From Neoceratodus forsteri (Eukaryota; Chordata; Ceratodontiformes; Ceratodontidae), in assembly GCA_016271365.2 (NCBI GenBank), contig CM028131.1, positions 282,904,001 to 282,968,000 on the forward strand: a stretch of 64,000 nt of DNA. The letters run 5' to 3'. Each line of letters begins with the position of its first letter. The first letter of the stretch is position 1. A program made the position numbers and the translations under genes. This document shows positions 44,250 to 54,829 of the stretch, in pieces. The notes under the pieces were generated by a model. That model had not been told where the DNA came from. It searched no databases and saw only the letters and a list, made by a program, of their open reading frames with translations.

Positions 44250-46341
44250 ACCAGTACACGGAAAAAAAGTGTACTGGACTGCTGCAAGATTTCTATTAGC
44301 AGGTGGTAGGGCTTGGGGGGGCATTCTGGGACTACTGGGGCATTTGGGGCAGTGGGGGCTTGGGAGGAGCCTGAGGAGTTTTTTTATGGATGGGAGAGAG
44401 GAGACCAGGTGCAGGTCAGAGGGAAGGCTGTTCCAGAGAAGGGGGAGATGGTACAAAAAGGCAGCTTGGCCAGTAACATTTTGTGGGTGAGGGATGTGAA
44501 AGGTGCACAAATCCCTGTGTCAGAGAGGGTGATCAAGGGAGTTTGCTGGGGTCAGGTGGGAAGTGAAGTAGGGGGGAAGGAACTGAACCAGAAGTTTGCT
44601 ATGAGGGAGGCGCTGTGGATGGTTCTTCTGTGGGAGAGCGGGTCAAGGAAGAGTGGTGCATAGAAGGTGCAGTGTTGAGTGCGTGGGGGGGGAGGCAGTG
44701 GCAAAGCGGTAGAAAGAGTTGAGTAGGATGTCCAGTCTGGAGAGAGACCAAGTTGGGGCTGTTCCATAAACAATGTTGGCGTAGTCCAACACTGGCAAGA
44801 TTGTTTTTCGTATGAGCTTGCACTGGGTGGGAAGGGGTAGGCTGGCTTTGTGCTGATAGAGGACAGCGAGTTTTTGGCTGGAGTTTGGGGCAGATAGTCT
44901 CAATGTGAGCAGGGAAGCTGAGGTGGCTGTCCAGCCAGACACCCAGATACTTGAAGGTTGGTACCAATTCAAGGGCAGAGCCATCCAGGGTGGTGATTAC
45001 AGGGGGCGGCGGGGAGGGAGGCAAGCTTCTGTCTTGATCCAAAAATGATGGTGACAGTTTTGTTGGTATTTAGTTTTAGCTGATTATCCAGAAGCCAGGA
45101 CTGGACTTGATTGAAATCGTTCTGGAGATTGGGAAAGACGCTATCGTAGGAGTGGCCAGAGGCAAAGATGATAGTGTCATCTGCGTAGAGATGCACATTA
45201 GAGGAGAGGAAGGCAGAGGGAAGGTCATTTATGAAGAGAGAGAAGAGGATGGGACCGAGGATAAAGCCTTGGGGGGGCACCTGATAGGATAGGGAGAGGA
45301 AAGGAGATGGTGTTGCCTATTTGAACTGACTGAAGTCTATTTTGTAGGTATGAGCAGTACCAGTCAACAGCAGGTTGGGAAAAGCCAAAGGAGCTGAGTT
45401 TATGGAGTAGCAGAGGGTGGGAGATGGAGTTGAAGGCTTTTGCCAGGTTGATAAAGATGGTGACCAAAATTTGGCTATGATCCATGGCTGAGAGGATGGA
45501 GTCTGTAATGCACAGCAGAGAGGTAATGGTGGAGTGGTGTTTTCTGAATTCTGACTGCACGGGTGAGAGGGAGTTGTTGGAGGAGAGAACGTCTGACAGT
45601 TTGGACAGAATGAGGGATTCCTGGACCTTTGCAAGGGAGGGGAGGAGCGAGATGGGCCTGTAGTTTCCTGGTAATGAGGGATCGCCACCTTTATGCAGAG
45701 GGAGGATCTTGGCCCATTTCCAGGCTGCAGGAACAGTGGCTGTGGAGAGAGAGAGAGAGATTTATTATGTGTGTCAAGGGGGCAACTATGGCAGTGGCAG
45801 AGATGCGGAGCAGTCTGGGGTACAAACCATCAGGGCTGGATTTGGATTGGTTTAAGGCAGTGATTGCATTGTATAGTTCCAGTGGTGTAAAAGGAGGAAG
45901 AGGAAACCAGGGGTAGAGGAGGTGGGTTCAGTAGGGTCATGGTTGGGTAAGGGGGAGACGGGCATAGGAGATGGGGAGTCAGGCATGGCACAGGAGACGA
46001 AGAATTTATTAAAAAGTTTGGCTACGGACTCAGGGTCCAAGACAGATCTGCCCTTGAAGTTCAGGACAGGACAAGCTTGCTTGGACTGGGGGGTCAAGAA
46101 GGGGGTTGATCAACTTCCAGAAGCTTGCAGGGGAGTTTTGGGTTTGGGTAATTTGTTCTTTAAAGTAAGAAGAGTTGGATTGATGGATGGCTTTGGTGCA
46201 GTTATTTCTAAGATGTTTGTAGTATTGGAGATCACGTGTGGCATGGGTGGTTTTGTACAGCCTCCGTGCATTGTCTCTGGAATGACACATAGAAACATAG
46301 AAACATAGAATTTGACGGCAGATAAGGACCACTTGGCCCAC
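44250..46341 (-). pseudogene. L2-like LINE reverse transcriptase
   Basis: After the CR1 insert: HSRDNARRLYKTTHATRDLQ (linker). RT follows: MQSEFRKHHSTITSLL (45560), IFINLAKAFNSISHPLLL (about 45450), a frameshifted GFILGPILFSLFINDLP (about 45255), VHLYADDTIIFASG (about 45190) with an intact YADD box, LKLNTNKTVTIIFGSRQ and FKYLGVWLDSHLSFPAHI (about 44960). The C-terminal part runs to about 44250 with further frameshifts. Confidence 0.8.
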
Positions 46342-46407
46342 CTAGTCTGCCCATTTTCCTACCTAACAGATAAGCTGCAGATCCTAGTTAACCAACAGCT
46401 TATTTCC
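46291..46407 (-). mobile_element. CR1 LINE tail, 117 bp
   Basis: CATAGAAACATAGAATTTGA and GGCAGATAAGGACCACTTGG match the tail at 42918. Only 117 bp, so extremely 5'-truncated. Target duplication ATGRCACAT at 46282-46290 and 46408-46416. It interrupts the LINE linker region. Confidence 0.85.
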
Positions 46408-47425
46408 ATGGCACATTGGCAATGAGATCGGGTGAGATCCAGGGGTGGTGGTAGCGTTTAACTCTACTTTTCCTGAGGGGTGCATGGAAGTCCCAGGTAC
46501 GCTGGAAGATGTCACAGAAATGGAATAAGGTGAGGTCAACATCTGGCGCAGAAAGGACTGGTGACCAGTCAGCATTTGGTAAGTCTCTGAGCAGGGCGGG
46601 TTCATTGAGGAGGTGCAGGGAGCGAGACCAGATACATTTTGGATGGGAGCACAGTGATTGGTTTTTTCAGATGCAATAGGTAATACAGTGGTCACTAAGA
46701 GCATCTGAGAAGATGCCTGAGACAGAGATGTGGTGGGGATAGGAGGATAAAATCCAGTCCAGGAGGGTGTGGTTTTGGGACATGTGGTTTAGGCAGGTGG
46801 GTTCCTGGATTTGTTGGGAGAGATTGAGGGTTTCTATCATAAGGGTGGTGGGCTTGGCGGGTGAGGAGAGACAGCCGAAATTGAAATCACCTAGTAGTAC
46901 AAGCTCACCATTGGATGTGCTGGAGGAGATTGAGGAGACGGCCTTGACAAGCGAGTCGGACGAGGTCTTGGGTGGGTCATACAGGACCCCAATGTAGAGG
47001 GGGGTGGAGGATAGAAAGGATAGGTGAGCAACAATGGACTCGTGAGAGGACAGGCAGGCTTCCTTGAGTATAATAGAGCACATGATGGATTGCCTGATGT
47101 ACAGTGCTACTCCCCCGCCTCGCTTACCACGGTCCTGGCAGAATAAGTTGAAGTCAGGCATGGCAAGGGAGGAGTTGGGGGTTTTGGCAGCTAGCCAGGA
47201 TTCTGTGATGCAGAGTATGTCAGAGTGGTACTGGGCGACCCATACCGTGAGGGCATCCAGTTTGAGTAGGAGGCTCCTAGCATTGAGATGAAAGATTTGG
47301 AGGCCCATGGAGAGAGAGTCTGGGGTGTGGTTGGAGGATAGTCCACAAAAGGCAGGGGGTGAGGCTGAGGAAGGTCTGGGCACCATGGGGCCAGGGTTGG
47401 GATGTATGTCACCCGCTAGAAGCAA
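46400..47425 (-). pseudogene. L2-like LINE APE endonuclease domain
   Basis: An open frame of 252 codons from Met 47425. LLAGDIHPNPGP signature, then IFHLNARSLLLKLD, ILCITESWLAAKTP with the metal-binding Glu, GGGVALYIRQSIMCS, LVLLGDFNFGCLSS with catalytic Asp/Asn, and ALSDHCITYCI with Asp-His. A frameshift near 46670 leads into the linker, which reads FHAPLRKSRVKRYHHPW-like sequence before the CR1 insert at 46407. The endonuclease looks the best preserved of those in the window. Confidence 0.8.
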
Positions 47426-48251
47426 GAGGAGGAGGGGGAAGGAGAGTAGCGGGGAGTGCTTTGATCTAGCAGGACTGCACCTGGAGGGTGGTGTACGGAG
47501 GTTTAAGCATCAGAAAAGTCCCTCAAGATTGAGGAGGTTAGAGGGGAACAAGGAAGGATGTGCAGGTGGGGAAAGTAGTAAGGGGTGGAGAGGGGTGTAA
47601 GGTGTGGGGGAGGAGGGGAGAGGAGAGGGGAGGTGGCAGCATAAGTGTGGGCCAGAAGGGAGGAGGAGGAGAAGGTGACTCCTGGAGAAAGGTGGGAGAG
47701 GTGGAAATGTGGATGAGGGATGGGGGGGTCTGAGGTGAGGGGGAAGCAGTGAGGGGATGCTGGGATGAGGAGAGGTGAGCATGTAGGAGAAGGCCAAAAA
47801 GCAAGGATTGAAGCACAGTGGTTTAGTGGTGGCTGATAGAAGGAAAAAAGGAAAACAGAGTGGATTGCAGCAATAGCGGCCACTAGGGGCAAAAGCAGAT
47901 ATTCTACAAATGGGAAACTCTGCTGATAGGTTTTGTGCAGTCATGTGACGCGGCTTCCAGCTGCTATATATTTGAAAGTCGACCAAGGGTGGTGGTGGGT
48001 GGGACAGCCTACGCGGAGTGTCGGTGGGGTCTTCTCCCATCGGCTGTGAAGACTCCCGCTTTGTACCTGTGCTTGGCTGTGCGCTGTGGGGGTAGGGCTC
48101 CATTTTCCTGCCCTCATGACCCTCGGGGGAGCTGAATCTGGGGAAGTAGAGGAGAGAGAGGAGGAATTAAATACAGGCACAGGTATGTTTTTTTCTGGTT
48201 TATGAGGCGGGGCTGCAGGACAATGGGGGTGGGGGACGCAGGACAAATGTA

Positions 48252-48366
48252 GACTCAATTTGCCTAAGGCTTACATGATTTGACCTGCAAGCTGGATAAA
48301 CTATTTGCAGACTCAATTTGCCTAAGGCTTACACGATTTGACCTGCAAGCTGGATAAACTATTTGC
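48252..48366. repeat. 58-bp tandem duplication
   Basis: Two adjacent copies starting GACTCAATTTGCCTAAGGCT (48252 and 48309), differing at one position. A recent event. Confidence 0.9.
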
Positions 48367-49348
48367 TGAATTTAGACAAAGAGCTGTGTTTAATTCGGAT
48401 TAAGGCACTGTGCATCAAAAAGAGGAAAAGCAAGCAGTAGTAAATATATATATATATTTTTTTTTTCCGGACACAGTTTGTTAGATTCAGAACCTCAGTT
48501 TGGCTTAAAGAAATTATTGTACTCGGTCATACAGTTTAGATAGGTCCAGAGGGCCTCTGCTTTTGAGGGAGTGTTGGTTCAGGCCTTCTTGAACCCCAGA
48601 ATCCCTACAAAGTGGTTGCACAACCTCAGGGATCTTTAACTACATCTGTCAATTTACTAACAAATGCACAGATGTTGCAACAGTTGACTGTGCTAAACAA
48701 AGGTCAGCCCTGGAATTTAGGGTCAGAGCTAGTGAGCAGGTCACTGCTGTAAAGGCTACAGTCAAGGTTTGTTCAGGCACCTTAACTACTTACCACTGGG
48801 AGGGTAAGGAGTTACACCATGAGACAGGTCATACTAACCACCATGTTAGTATAGTTCTGTGCTAATGGTGTAACCAAAGTGCTAGTTATAGTATAAAGTA
48901 GCAAAGCTCTTGAAAAAGGTAGAGAACATGTACACAGAGTACCAAGGAAAAAAACTTGTTTTTAAGCTTTCTGCCATGGTGCCTTGCCACACAATGCTAA
49001 TGTTAAATACTGAAATGGATTCCTTTGTGATTTATCCTAGATGAAATTTCTAGTGATAGGCCTGTTAAGGTATCACCTGGACTAATACAACTAGTCTGAA
49101 ACGTTCATGTCACCTGCCTTCAAGGGTCAGTCAGAGAATGCTACAGAAAAAATTCAAGATGGTTAAATTGCCATTGATGTTTTGCATATCACATGTTGGA
49201 ATTTTGAAATTGTCGGATAACTGTTATCAGTAATATGTGTGTGGTTAATATCAACTTTGTATTGATTGTAGTTGCTTGTAATCGTGAAGACAATTTCAGT
49301 GTCTTAACGATTCCAGGTGAGAGCATATGTGGGCAATATAAGGTCATA
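48367..49348. other. Unassigned sequence
   Basis: No gene or named repeat. A short TA run lies near 48445-48457. Confidence 0.5.
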
Positions 49349-49574
49349 TATTTTCAGGTCAAGGTTGAACTTGAATTGTGGACCTGGTTCACTATTTCTG
49401 CTAAAAGCCAGCCTGTCATTTCTGTAGGCTGGAAATGCCTATTTATTTTTTCTGCAAGTTTTTTCGTATAATTTCTACTGTTAAAGGGTACAGTGTTATC
49501 TGGAACCTTGTTTAGGAACATACCAGATCAATGACACTGAATATGCGTAAACAAGTGTGTCAAAAGTATTGTCA
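49349..49574 (+). repeat. Dispersed repeat R1, copy 2
   Basis: Matches 12797-12996 and the continuation after 13694. It lacks the roughly 700-bp insert seen there, and ends at AAGTATTGTCA where DIRS-C begins. Family unknown. Confidence 0.7.
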
Positions 49575-49867
49575 GATCTTCTTCGAAGATATCTCTTTCA
49601 TCAGGCCACACCTATGGAACTAAAGCTGCCAGGCACTTGGACCTCATGGGAATTTTTTTGCAAGCAGTCCACTAGGGGCCGCCCATGACAATATCTTACA
49701 TTGACATCCTCTATATAAATGTGGGTAGCCCCCCCCCCCAGTTCTTTTCCCACCGTCGACCATACTCGCAGGACTCAATGGAGATGCCACTGCTATAGTC
49801 AACTGATAAATCTTATATTTTTCTCAGTTTTATTATTTTTTCACCCAAGTAGTTATCACTTTTATTT
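49575..49867 (+). repeat. DIRS-C left inverted terminal repeat
   Basis: TCTCTTTCATCAGGCCACAC at about 49593 is the complement of GTGTGGCCTGATGAAAGAGA at 59244 in the internal region of the same element. Later parts (GTTCTTTTCCCACCGTCGAC at 49740) match the left end of DIRS-D (AGTTCTTTCCCACAGTCGAC, 59464). Confidence 0.75.
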
Positions 49868-49880
49868 AAAAGTGATTGCC

Positions 49881-51460
49881 GAGGGGGGCGGAGTTAGCAG
49901 CTTAGCCAGCAACAGCCTTTTTCTAGAGCTCCCTAGCCAATGAATTTCTTTACATATTAGAACATTTTATTCTACAGTATTACATTCAAAATACCAGATA
50001 CTGGTTGAGGAAGACTTACTGCATCTCAGGAGCTAAATCAGCAATGAAGATGGGGTGCACAAAGACAAATAAATCTGACTTCTCTCCGCGTCCGACAAAT
50101 GCTAAGCCGCCAGATGACAGCCCATCACACGCCGCAGGTGCTGATTCTACTGGAGCCACGTTGTCCACCCTCCAAATTGCAGTCAATGACTTAACGTAAA
50201 CGGTCCAACAGATGGACCAGAAGCTAGATGGATTTACAGAAAAATTTACAACAATGGAACATTGTTTGGAAGCCATGGGGGAGGTGACCAAGATGGCGGA
50301 AGCCACGGAGGGGAAGGCCCTTGCTGCAACAGCCACCTCACTGAAGGAGCAGGCCGCGTTGAGATCCCTAGTGGAACAGCTCGAAAATGCTGTGAGAGCT
50401 GCAAATCTCCGAATTTTAGGCCTGTCAGAGGACTCAGAAGGGAACAATCTGTATGATTATTTGCACACCTGGCTTAAAGAACTTACCAATTTAAAAGATT
50501 TCCGTATTCTGAAGGCATATCAGATCTCCCCTAGGCAACCAGGTGGCTTAGACAACCCCTGAACTGTTCTCCTGATGTTTGGATCCTCTGGGGTGGAGAG
50601 ATGCCATGCTTGGAGTGAATAGGGGCCTGATCTTTCTGAATGAATCCTGTATACTATTTTTTTCTGGACTTGTCTTGTGCCACCCGAATGCAGAGAAAGG
50701 CATTTGACGGAGTGAAGCGGTGACTTCGTGAGCTGGGCATAACTATTCCCTTGCCTTTCCAGCCCACTTATGTTTCACTAAAGGCCGCCAGCAATATCGT
50801 TTCACTGATGCTACAGAGGTCGGGGCCTGTGTGGAGAGAATAGTAGCGAGAAGCCACCAAGAAGAGAGCTGCGAGGAAGAGGAGGATGTTGATGGGGATT
50901 GACTTTTGTCCGGACTGTTGATCTAGCTACATGCGGTCTGTATTGCCTTATTGCCTAATGCTGTATATGGTCATCTTTGGTGCTCAATGATCTATATATA
51001 AGAGGCACAAGCTGGTCTTAGTGCGGTCTGTTTCTATAGGCACTAGTCAAAGCGACAGTTATAGTTACCCTTGGTTGGGTTTTTATTCTGCAAACGCTGG
51101 GTAGACAATACTGTTTGTCTCTCACCACTCCCATTAGGGGAGCTCTGGAAAGTAAACAAATGAATAATACATGTTGCTAAAAGATTAAATAGACCTCAGA
51201 GGGTTAGTTCATATTTGAAATGTTCTATAATGCCGATTTTTTAGTTAAGGCATTGGTTGCATTTAGCTTCTGATGTGTATGCAAAATATTCGAAAGTTTA
51301 AAAAAAAATGGGAAAAACCCCTCCATGATATACCAATGGAACAGATATTCGTTATCCTATGTAGTGTACTAATGGACTCATATCATGTGTACCTGCTCAG
51401 GATGTAAGTGTTTTACTGCTAATGCACCAAATGCTATAAATGAAAATTAAAAAAAAAAAG
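49881..51460 (+). mobile_element. ORF1-only L1-like element
   Basis: 5' UTR, an ORF1 remnant (50047-50904) and then a 3' UTR ending in an A run (51450-51459). No endonuclease or RT motif can be found in 50905-51450. Target duplication AAAAGTGAxxGCC at 49868-49880 and about 51456-51468. This resembles the HAL1 (half-L1) elements of mammals, which carry ORF1 but no ORF2 and need ORF2p in trans. The alternative is an internal deletion of an ordinary L1. Confidence 0.65.
50047..50904 (+). pseudogene. L1 ORF1 remnant
   Basis: Start Met at 50047 (MKMGCTKTNKSDFS follows the frame from 50005). A stop at 50198 precedes a coiled-coil-like part (TVQQMDQKLDGFTEKF), then ENAVRAANLRILGLSEDSEG (RRM core; 50380-50445). 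The C-terminal domain after a frameshift at about 50560 reads LRELGI-, FPAHLCFTK- and FTDATEVGACVERIVARS-like (50725-50860). About 285 codons in all, normal for ORF1p. Confidence 0.7.
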
Positions 51461-51468
51461 TGACAGCC

Positions 51469-52345
51469 ATCATCATGTATGTCGAGAAAAGATGCCACAA
51501 AACTTCCGTTACTGCGAGTGCTGTTGAAAGATCTATTCACATTACCATCATGACATATGCATGTGCTGTCTTGGAAAGGCCCATAATGTTAAGGCCTGCA
51601 AGATTTGCCTGAAGTTTAATACAACTACCCAGCACTGCCACCAGCAAACCCTGCATATCTTCCTCCTTGAACAGCAGGTAGCCAGAATGGAGTGAGAGCT
51701 CCAGGCGAAGAGCGCCACCACTTCACTGGCCCATTCCTCAGACTTGCAGTCCTCCAAGCCTATGAGAAGTCCTCAGGAAAGCACAAAGAACGGGAGGGAG
51801 AGAGAGAGAGAGAGAGAGGAATAAAGATAAATCCCCTCCCCCCAGTGTGCTCCCAGTCACTGCTTCACTCGGTGATGGCCGGTGCAGCGCCGTTGACCAC
51901 TTTGTCAGCGACCCATCCTGCCACTCAGACCTCAGAACCATCAAGGTTGTCTCACGCAGTGAGTTCCACCTGGCCTACTACAGCCGGTGAAGGCCCATTG
52001 GTGTTGGGGCTCCTGGCACTCCTGTCAACTTTACAAGGCGCCTCTACAGTACAGGCCACCGTTGACATTCAGACAGTGCTGTCCTCCTTTGCAGAGATAC
52101 TGCAGCACCGTATACCTCCTCCCACTACACCAGGCACAACGATGACGGGGCCTATCAGACCAGCCCCCACACTGATGCCTGCTAGGTTGACGTGCCTGAC
52201 ACACTCCAGGGCATCAACATCCACCCTTTCTTCCCTACAGCCTTCAGGGCCCATCAACGAGGATCAGGAATACAATCCTGACCTCCTTTTACAGGAGGAA
52301 GAGGAGGAAGATATGAGGAGCCCCTCTGAGAGATCTGACTCCACC
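51469..52345 (+). pseudogene. DIRS gag-like protein (C), N-terminal part
   Basis: A Cys/His cluster, FRYCECCxKIYSHYHHDICM, CCLGKAHNVKACKICLKF (51500-51625), then a charged region with a GA-microsatellite-encoded RE repeat (51797-51820) and a Ser/Thr/Pro-rich part. The frame 51692-52366 runs to an acidic stretch (LLLQEEEEEDMRSPSERS), where the LINE is inserted at 52346. The cluster spacing equals that in DIRS-D. Confidence 0.7.
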
Positions 52346-52602
52346 ATTTATTTATTCATTTATTGAAATGTTTCATCAGGAAGGCACACTGAGCAACAGG
52401 TTGCTCATCTCATGGTGGAACCTGGGGGGAAGGGGTACAATAAGGATGAGACATTTTACATTCAAGTTACAAAGATCAACATAGCATACAATTAATTAAG
52501 GCAGTTGTTACAAACAGTGTTGCATACATATGCAATTTGTGAGAACAATTGATAAGTGCAATGGTAATAAGTAAACAAGTGCTATCGTGAAATAAGGGAT
52601 GA

Positions 52603-52637
<35 letters not shown>

Positions 52638-52659
52638 AGATGACAGATAGTGCAGAGTC

Positions 52660-53110
52660 ATGTCCCAGAGAGACTCCTTCAGGATGTGGGGGACCCTGAA
52701 AGGGGACTGGAGTAGGGATTAGAGAGGGAGCAAGAGAGGGAGTAAGTGTGATTAACACCTAGGAGGGGAAATAAGGCCTGACCCAAAAAGAGAACCCTTC
52801 AGGATGTGATGAACCCTGCAAGGGGGCAGGGAAGTTCAGGCGATTGTAAACCTTCCTGTGGTAAGGCATTGTAATTATAGAGAGAGATAGTGAGATGGAG
52901 GGAATGAGAAATAACACCTGGGAGGGGATGAGGCCTGATCCAAAGAACCCTCCAGGATGCTGGGGATCCTGCATGGGGACCTGGAAGGCCAAGGATAGGT
53001 AGATGGGGGAAGAAAAGGTGGCAAGCCTGGGCACTATAGGACCCCTTCAGGATGCTGAGAACCCTTCAAGGGGAGTGTGAAGGCTAGGGAAGAAGGGGGA
53101 GAGAGTTGGG
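52660..53110. repeat. Tandem repeats in the LINE 3' UTR
   Basis: Four diverged units with CTTCAGGATGxxG.GAACCCT-type cores at about 52677, 52797, 52950 and 53046, and CACCTxGGAGGGG motifs between. A GA microsatellite (52608-52632) precedes them. Confidence 0.65.
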
Positions 53111-53335
53111 AAAGGAAGAAAGGTATGAAAACTAGCACCTAGGAGGGGCTAGGGTCAGTAGAGGCAATAGAGTCGATAGAGGCATTGGGTAAATTCTGAA
53201 GGGGATGAACTGTAAGGAGCAAGACAAAGGAAATTAAGGCAGGTCATAACAGGAACAGTTAAGTGCAAGATAGTTGGAGAGGGCAATGTTGATGGCATAG
53301 AGGGAGGAGTGTCGGATTTGGGAAGGTAGATAGTT

Positions 53336-54600
53336 TCATATTTTAGAGAAATGGTGAGAGTACCTAGACTGGCCAGAGAGGCAGGAGCAGCAGGGGACAG
53401 TTAGTGTGCGGGTGTCAGTAGATCTGAGGGAGTGGGAAGGAGGAGGGGGTGTTATAAATGAGAAGGAGCGGTAGGAAGGGAGTTCACCCAGCCAGTGTTT
53501 AGCTGTGAATTTAGTGCAGTGTGAGAGGCGTCTGTTTGTAAGGGAGGGGAAAGAAAGGGCTCGATAGAGATCACAGTGGTGAGTGCAAAAGGGAACATCA
53601 AGGGCAAAGCGGCAGAAGGAGTTGAAGAGAGTATCCAATCTGGTCATGGAGGATTTAGGAGCAGCACCATAGACTACAGTGCAGTAGTCAAAAATGGGGA
53701 GGATCATCTTCTGGACAAGCTCACGCCTAGCTGCAGGAGGGATGCAACTGCAGTTCCTGAACAAGGCACTGAACTTGGGGCTCAATTTTTTCTGGATGGT
53801 GTCAATGTGTCCAGAGAAGTTCAGGTGTTGGTCTAACCAAACCCCAAGGTATCCGAAGGACGAGGTGTCCTCAATTAAAGTCCCATCAAGAGTGCAGAAA
53901 GTGGGCAGAGAGGGAAGCCTAGAGAGTCTCTGCCTTGTGCCAAAGATCATGGATACTGTCTTCTTGGCGTTGAGGAATAATTGATGTTTTGCAAACCAGA
54001 GCTGGACCTTGTTGAAGTCGTGCTGCAAGCTAGATGTAACCAAAGCTGGGTATGAGCCAGAGGCATACAGGACAGTATCATCAGTGTGCATGTGAATGGC
54101 GGAGGAGGGGGAGCAGACAGATGGCAGGTCATTAAGAAAGATGGAGAATAGAAGGGGACCAATCATGGAGCCCTGAGGGACGCCAGTGCACATCAGGAGG
54201 GGTGGCGAGATGGCATCTGTGATCTTAACTGATTGGGTTCTGCCAGTAAGGTAGGCCTTAAACCAACTAGTGGCAGAAGGGGTTAGACTAGCAGATGAGA
54301 GGAAACTAAGGAGAAGGGAGTGGGAAACAGTGTTAAAAGCCTTGGAAAAGGTGACAAATATGGCTGAGGTGATTTGGCCGTTGTCCATCCTTGAGAGTAT
54401 GGAGTCAGTGAGCCGAAGTAGGGAGGTGGTGGTAGAGTATTTTTTCCTGAAACCAGACTGAAATGGGGTGAAGAAGGATGTATCAGATAGAAAGGAGGTA
54501 AGTTGAGAGAGAACTAGATGTTCTTGTAGTTTGGTTAGGGTAGGGAGTAGCGAGATGGGGCAAAAGTTGCCAGGAGATGAGGAATCTCCACCTTCAGGTA
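53336..54600 (-). pseudogene. L2-like LINE reverse transcriptase, 350-codon frame
   Basis: The upstream part (to 54600) includes SPGNFCPISLLPTLTKLQ and FQSGFRKKYSTTTSLL. The open frame 54388-53336 holds AIFVTFSKAFNTVSHSLLL, CTGVPQGSMIGPLLFSIFLN, IHMHTDDTVLYAS (Asp pair kept, flanking residues changed), LNAKKTVSMIFGTRQ, FGYLGVWLDQHLNFSGHI, DYCTVVYGAAPKSS and a C-terminal part to SRYSHHFSKI. It is the longest uninterrupted reading frame in the window. The endonuclease is absent through 5' truncation, so it could not retrotranspose. Confidence 0.85.
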
Positions 54601-54681
54601 GGGGGGATTTTTACCAGGAGTGAGGACTCCACCTTGTATAATCCATGGTCCCCTCCTGAAGACACCTCTTTCACCTCAATG

Positions 54682-54829
54682 AAATTTCTCCTAGTGATGT
54701 CGTGCTCCACAGCATCAAACCTCATTGCAGCTTGAAGTTGCTATAGAAACAATTTCTATGTTTCTGTGAGCAACTCTAAGCTGCATTGGGGTTTGATGCT
54801 GTGGAGCACGACATCACTAGGAGAAATTT
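54682..54829. repeat. Near-perfect 69-bp-arm hairpin
   Basis: Left arm 54682-54750, right arm 54760-54829, loop 9 bases. The outer 40 bp match without a mismatch (including GTCGTGCTCCACAGCATCAA); the inner part has a few mismatches. It lies inside DIRS-C gag. Probably a small foldback/MITE; a transcript would form a long hairpin. Confidence 0.85.

Larger units (their letters stand above)
44045..48160 (-). mobile_element. L2-like LINE (second type), near full length
   Basis: Minus orientation: GC-rich 5' region (48160-47430), polymerase (47425 to about 44250) and 3' UTR (about 44250-44045) with a stem-loop TGAGC-TTCG-GCTCA (44105-44119) before an A/T-rich end. The family also occurs at 52346-54624. 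A 117-bp CR1 tail (46291-46407) interrupts it. The exact 5' boundary is uncertain. Confidence 0.75.
52346..54624 (-). mobile_element. L2-like LINE (second type), 5'-truncated
   Basis: Minus orientation inside DIRS-C gag. It carries an RT and C-terminal frame (54600-53336), a long 3' UTR (53335-52346) with tandem repeats, a 7-bp stem-loop (TGAGCAA/TTGCTCA on minus, 52390-52407) and an AAAT-type tail (52347-52365). Target duplication GACTCCACC at 52337-52345 and 54625-54633. Truncated at the start of the RT. Confidence 0.85.

Noticed and set aside
47510..48103. 197-codon proline/serine-rich frame on the minus strand
   Set aside because: It lies upstream of the LINE polymerase in GC-rich DNA with overlapping open frames in other phases. 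Composition explains it, and no domain is recognisable.
51797..51820. Arg-Glu repeat protein segment
   Set aside because: Encoded by a GA microsatellite inside gag; an expansion artefact.
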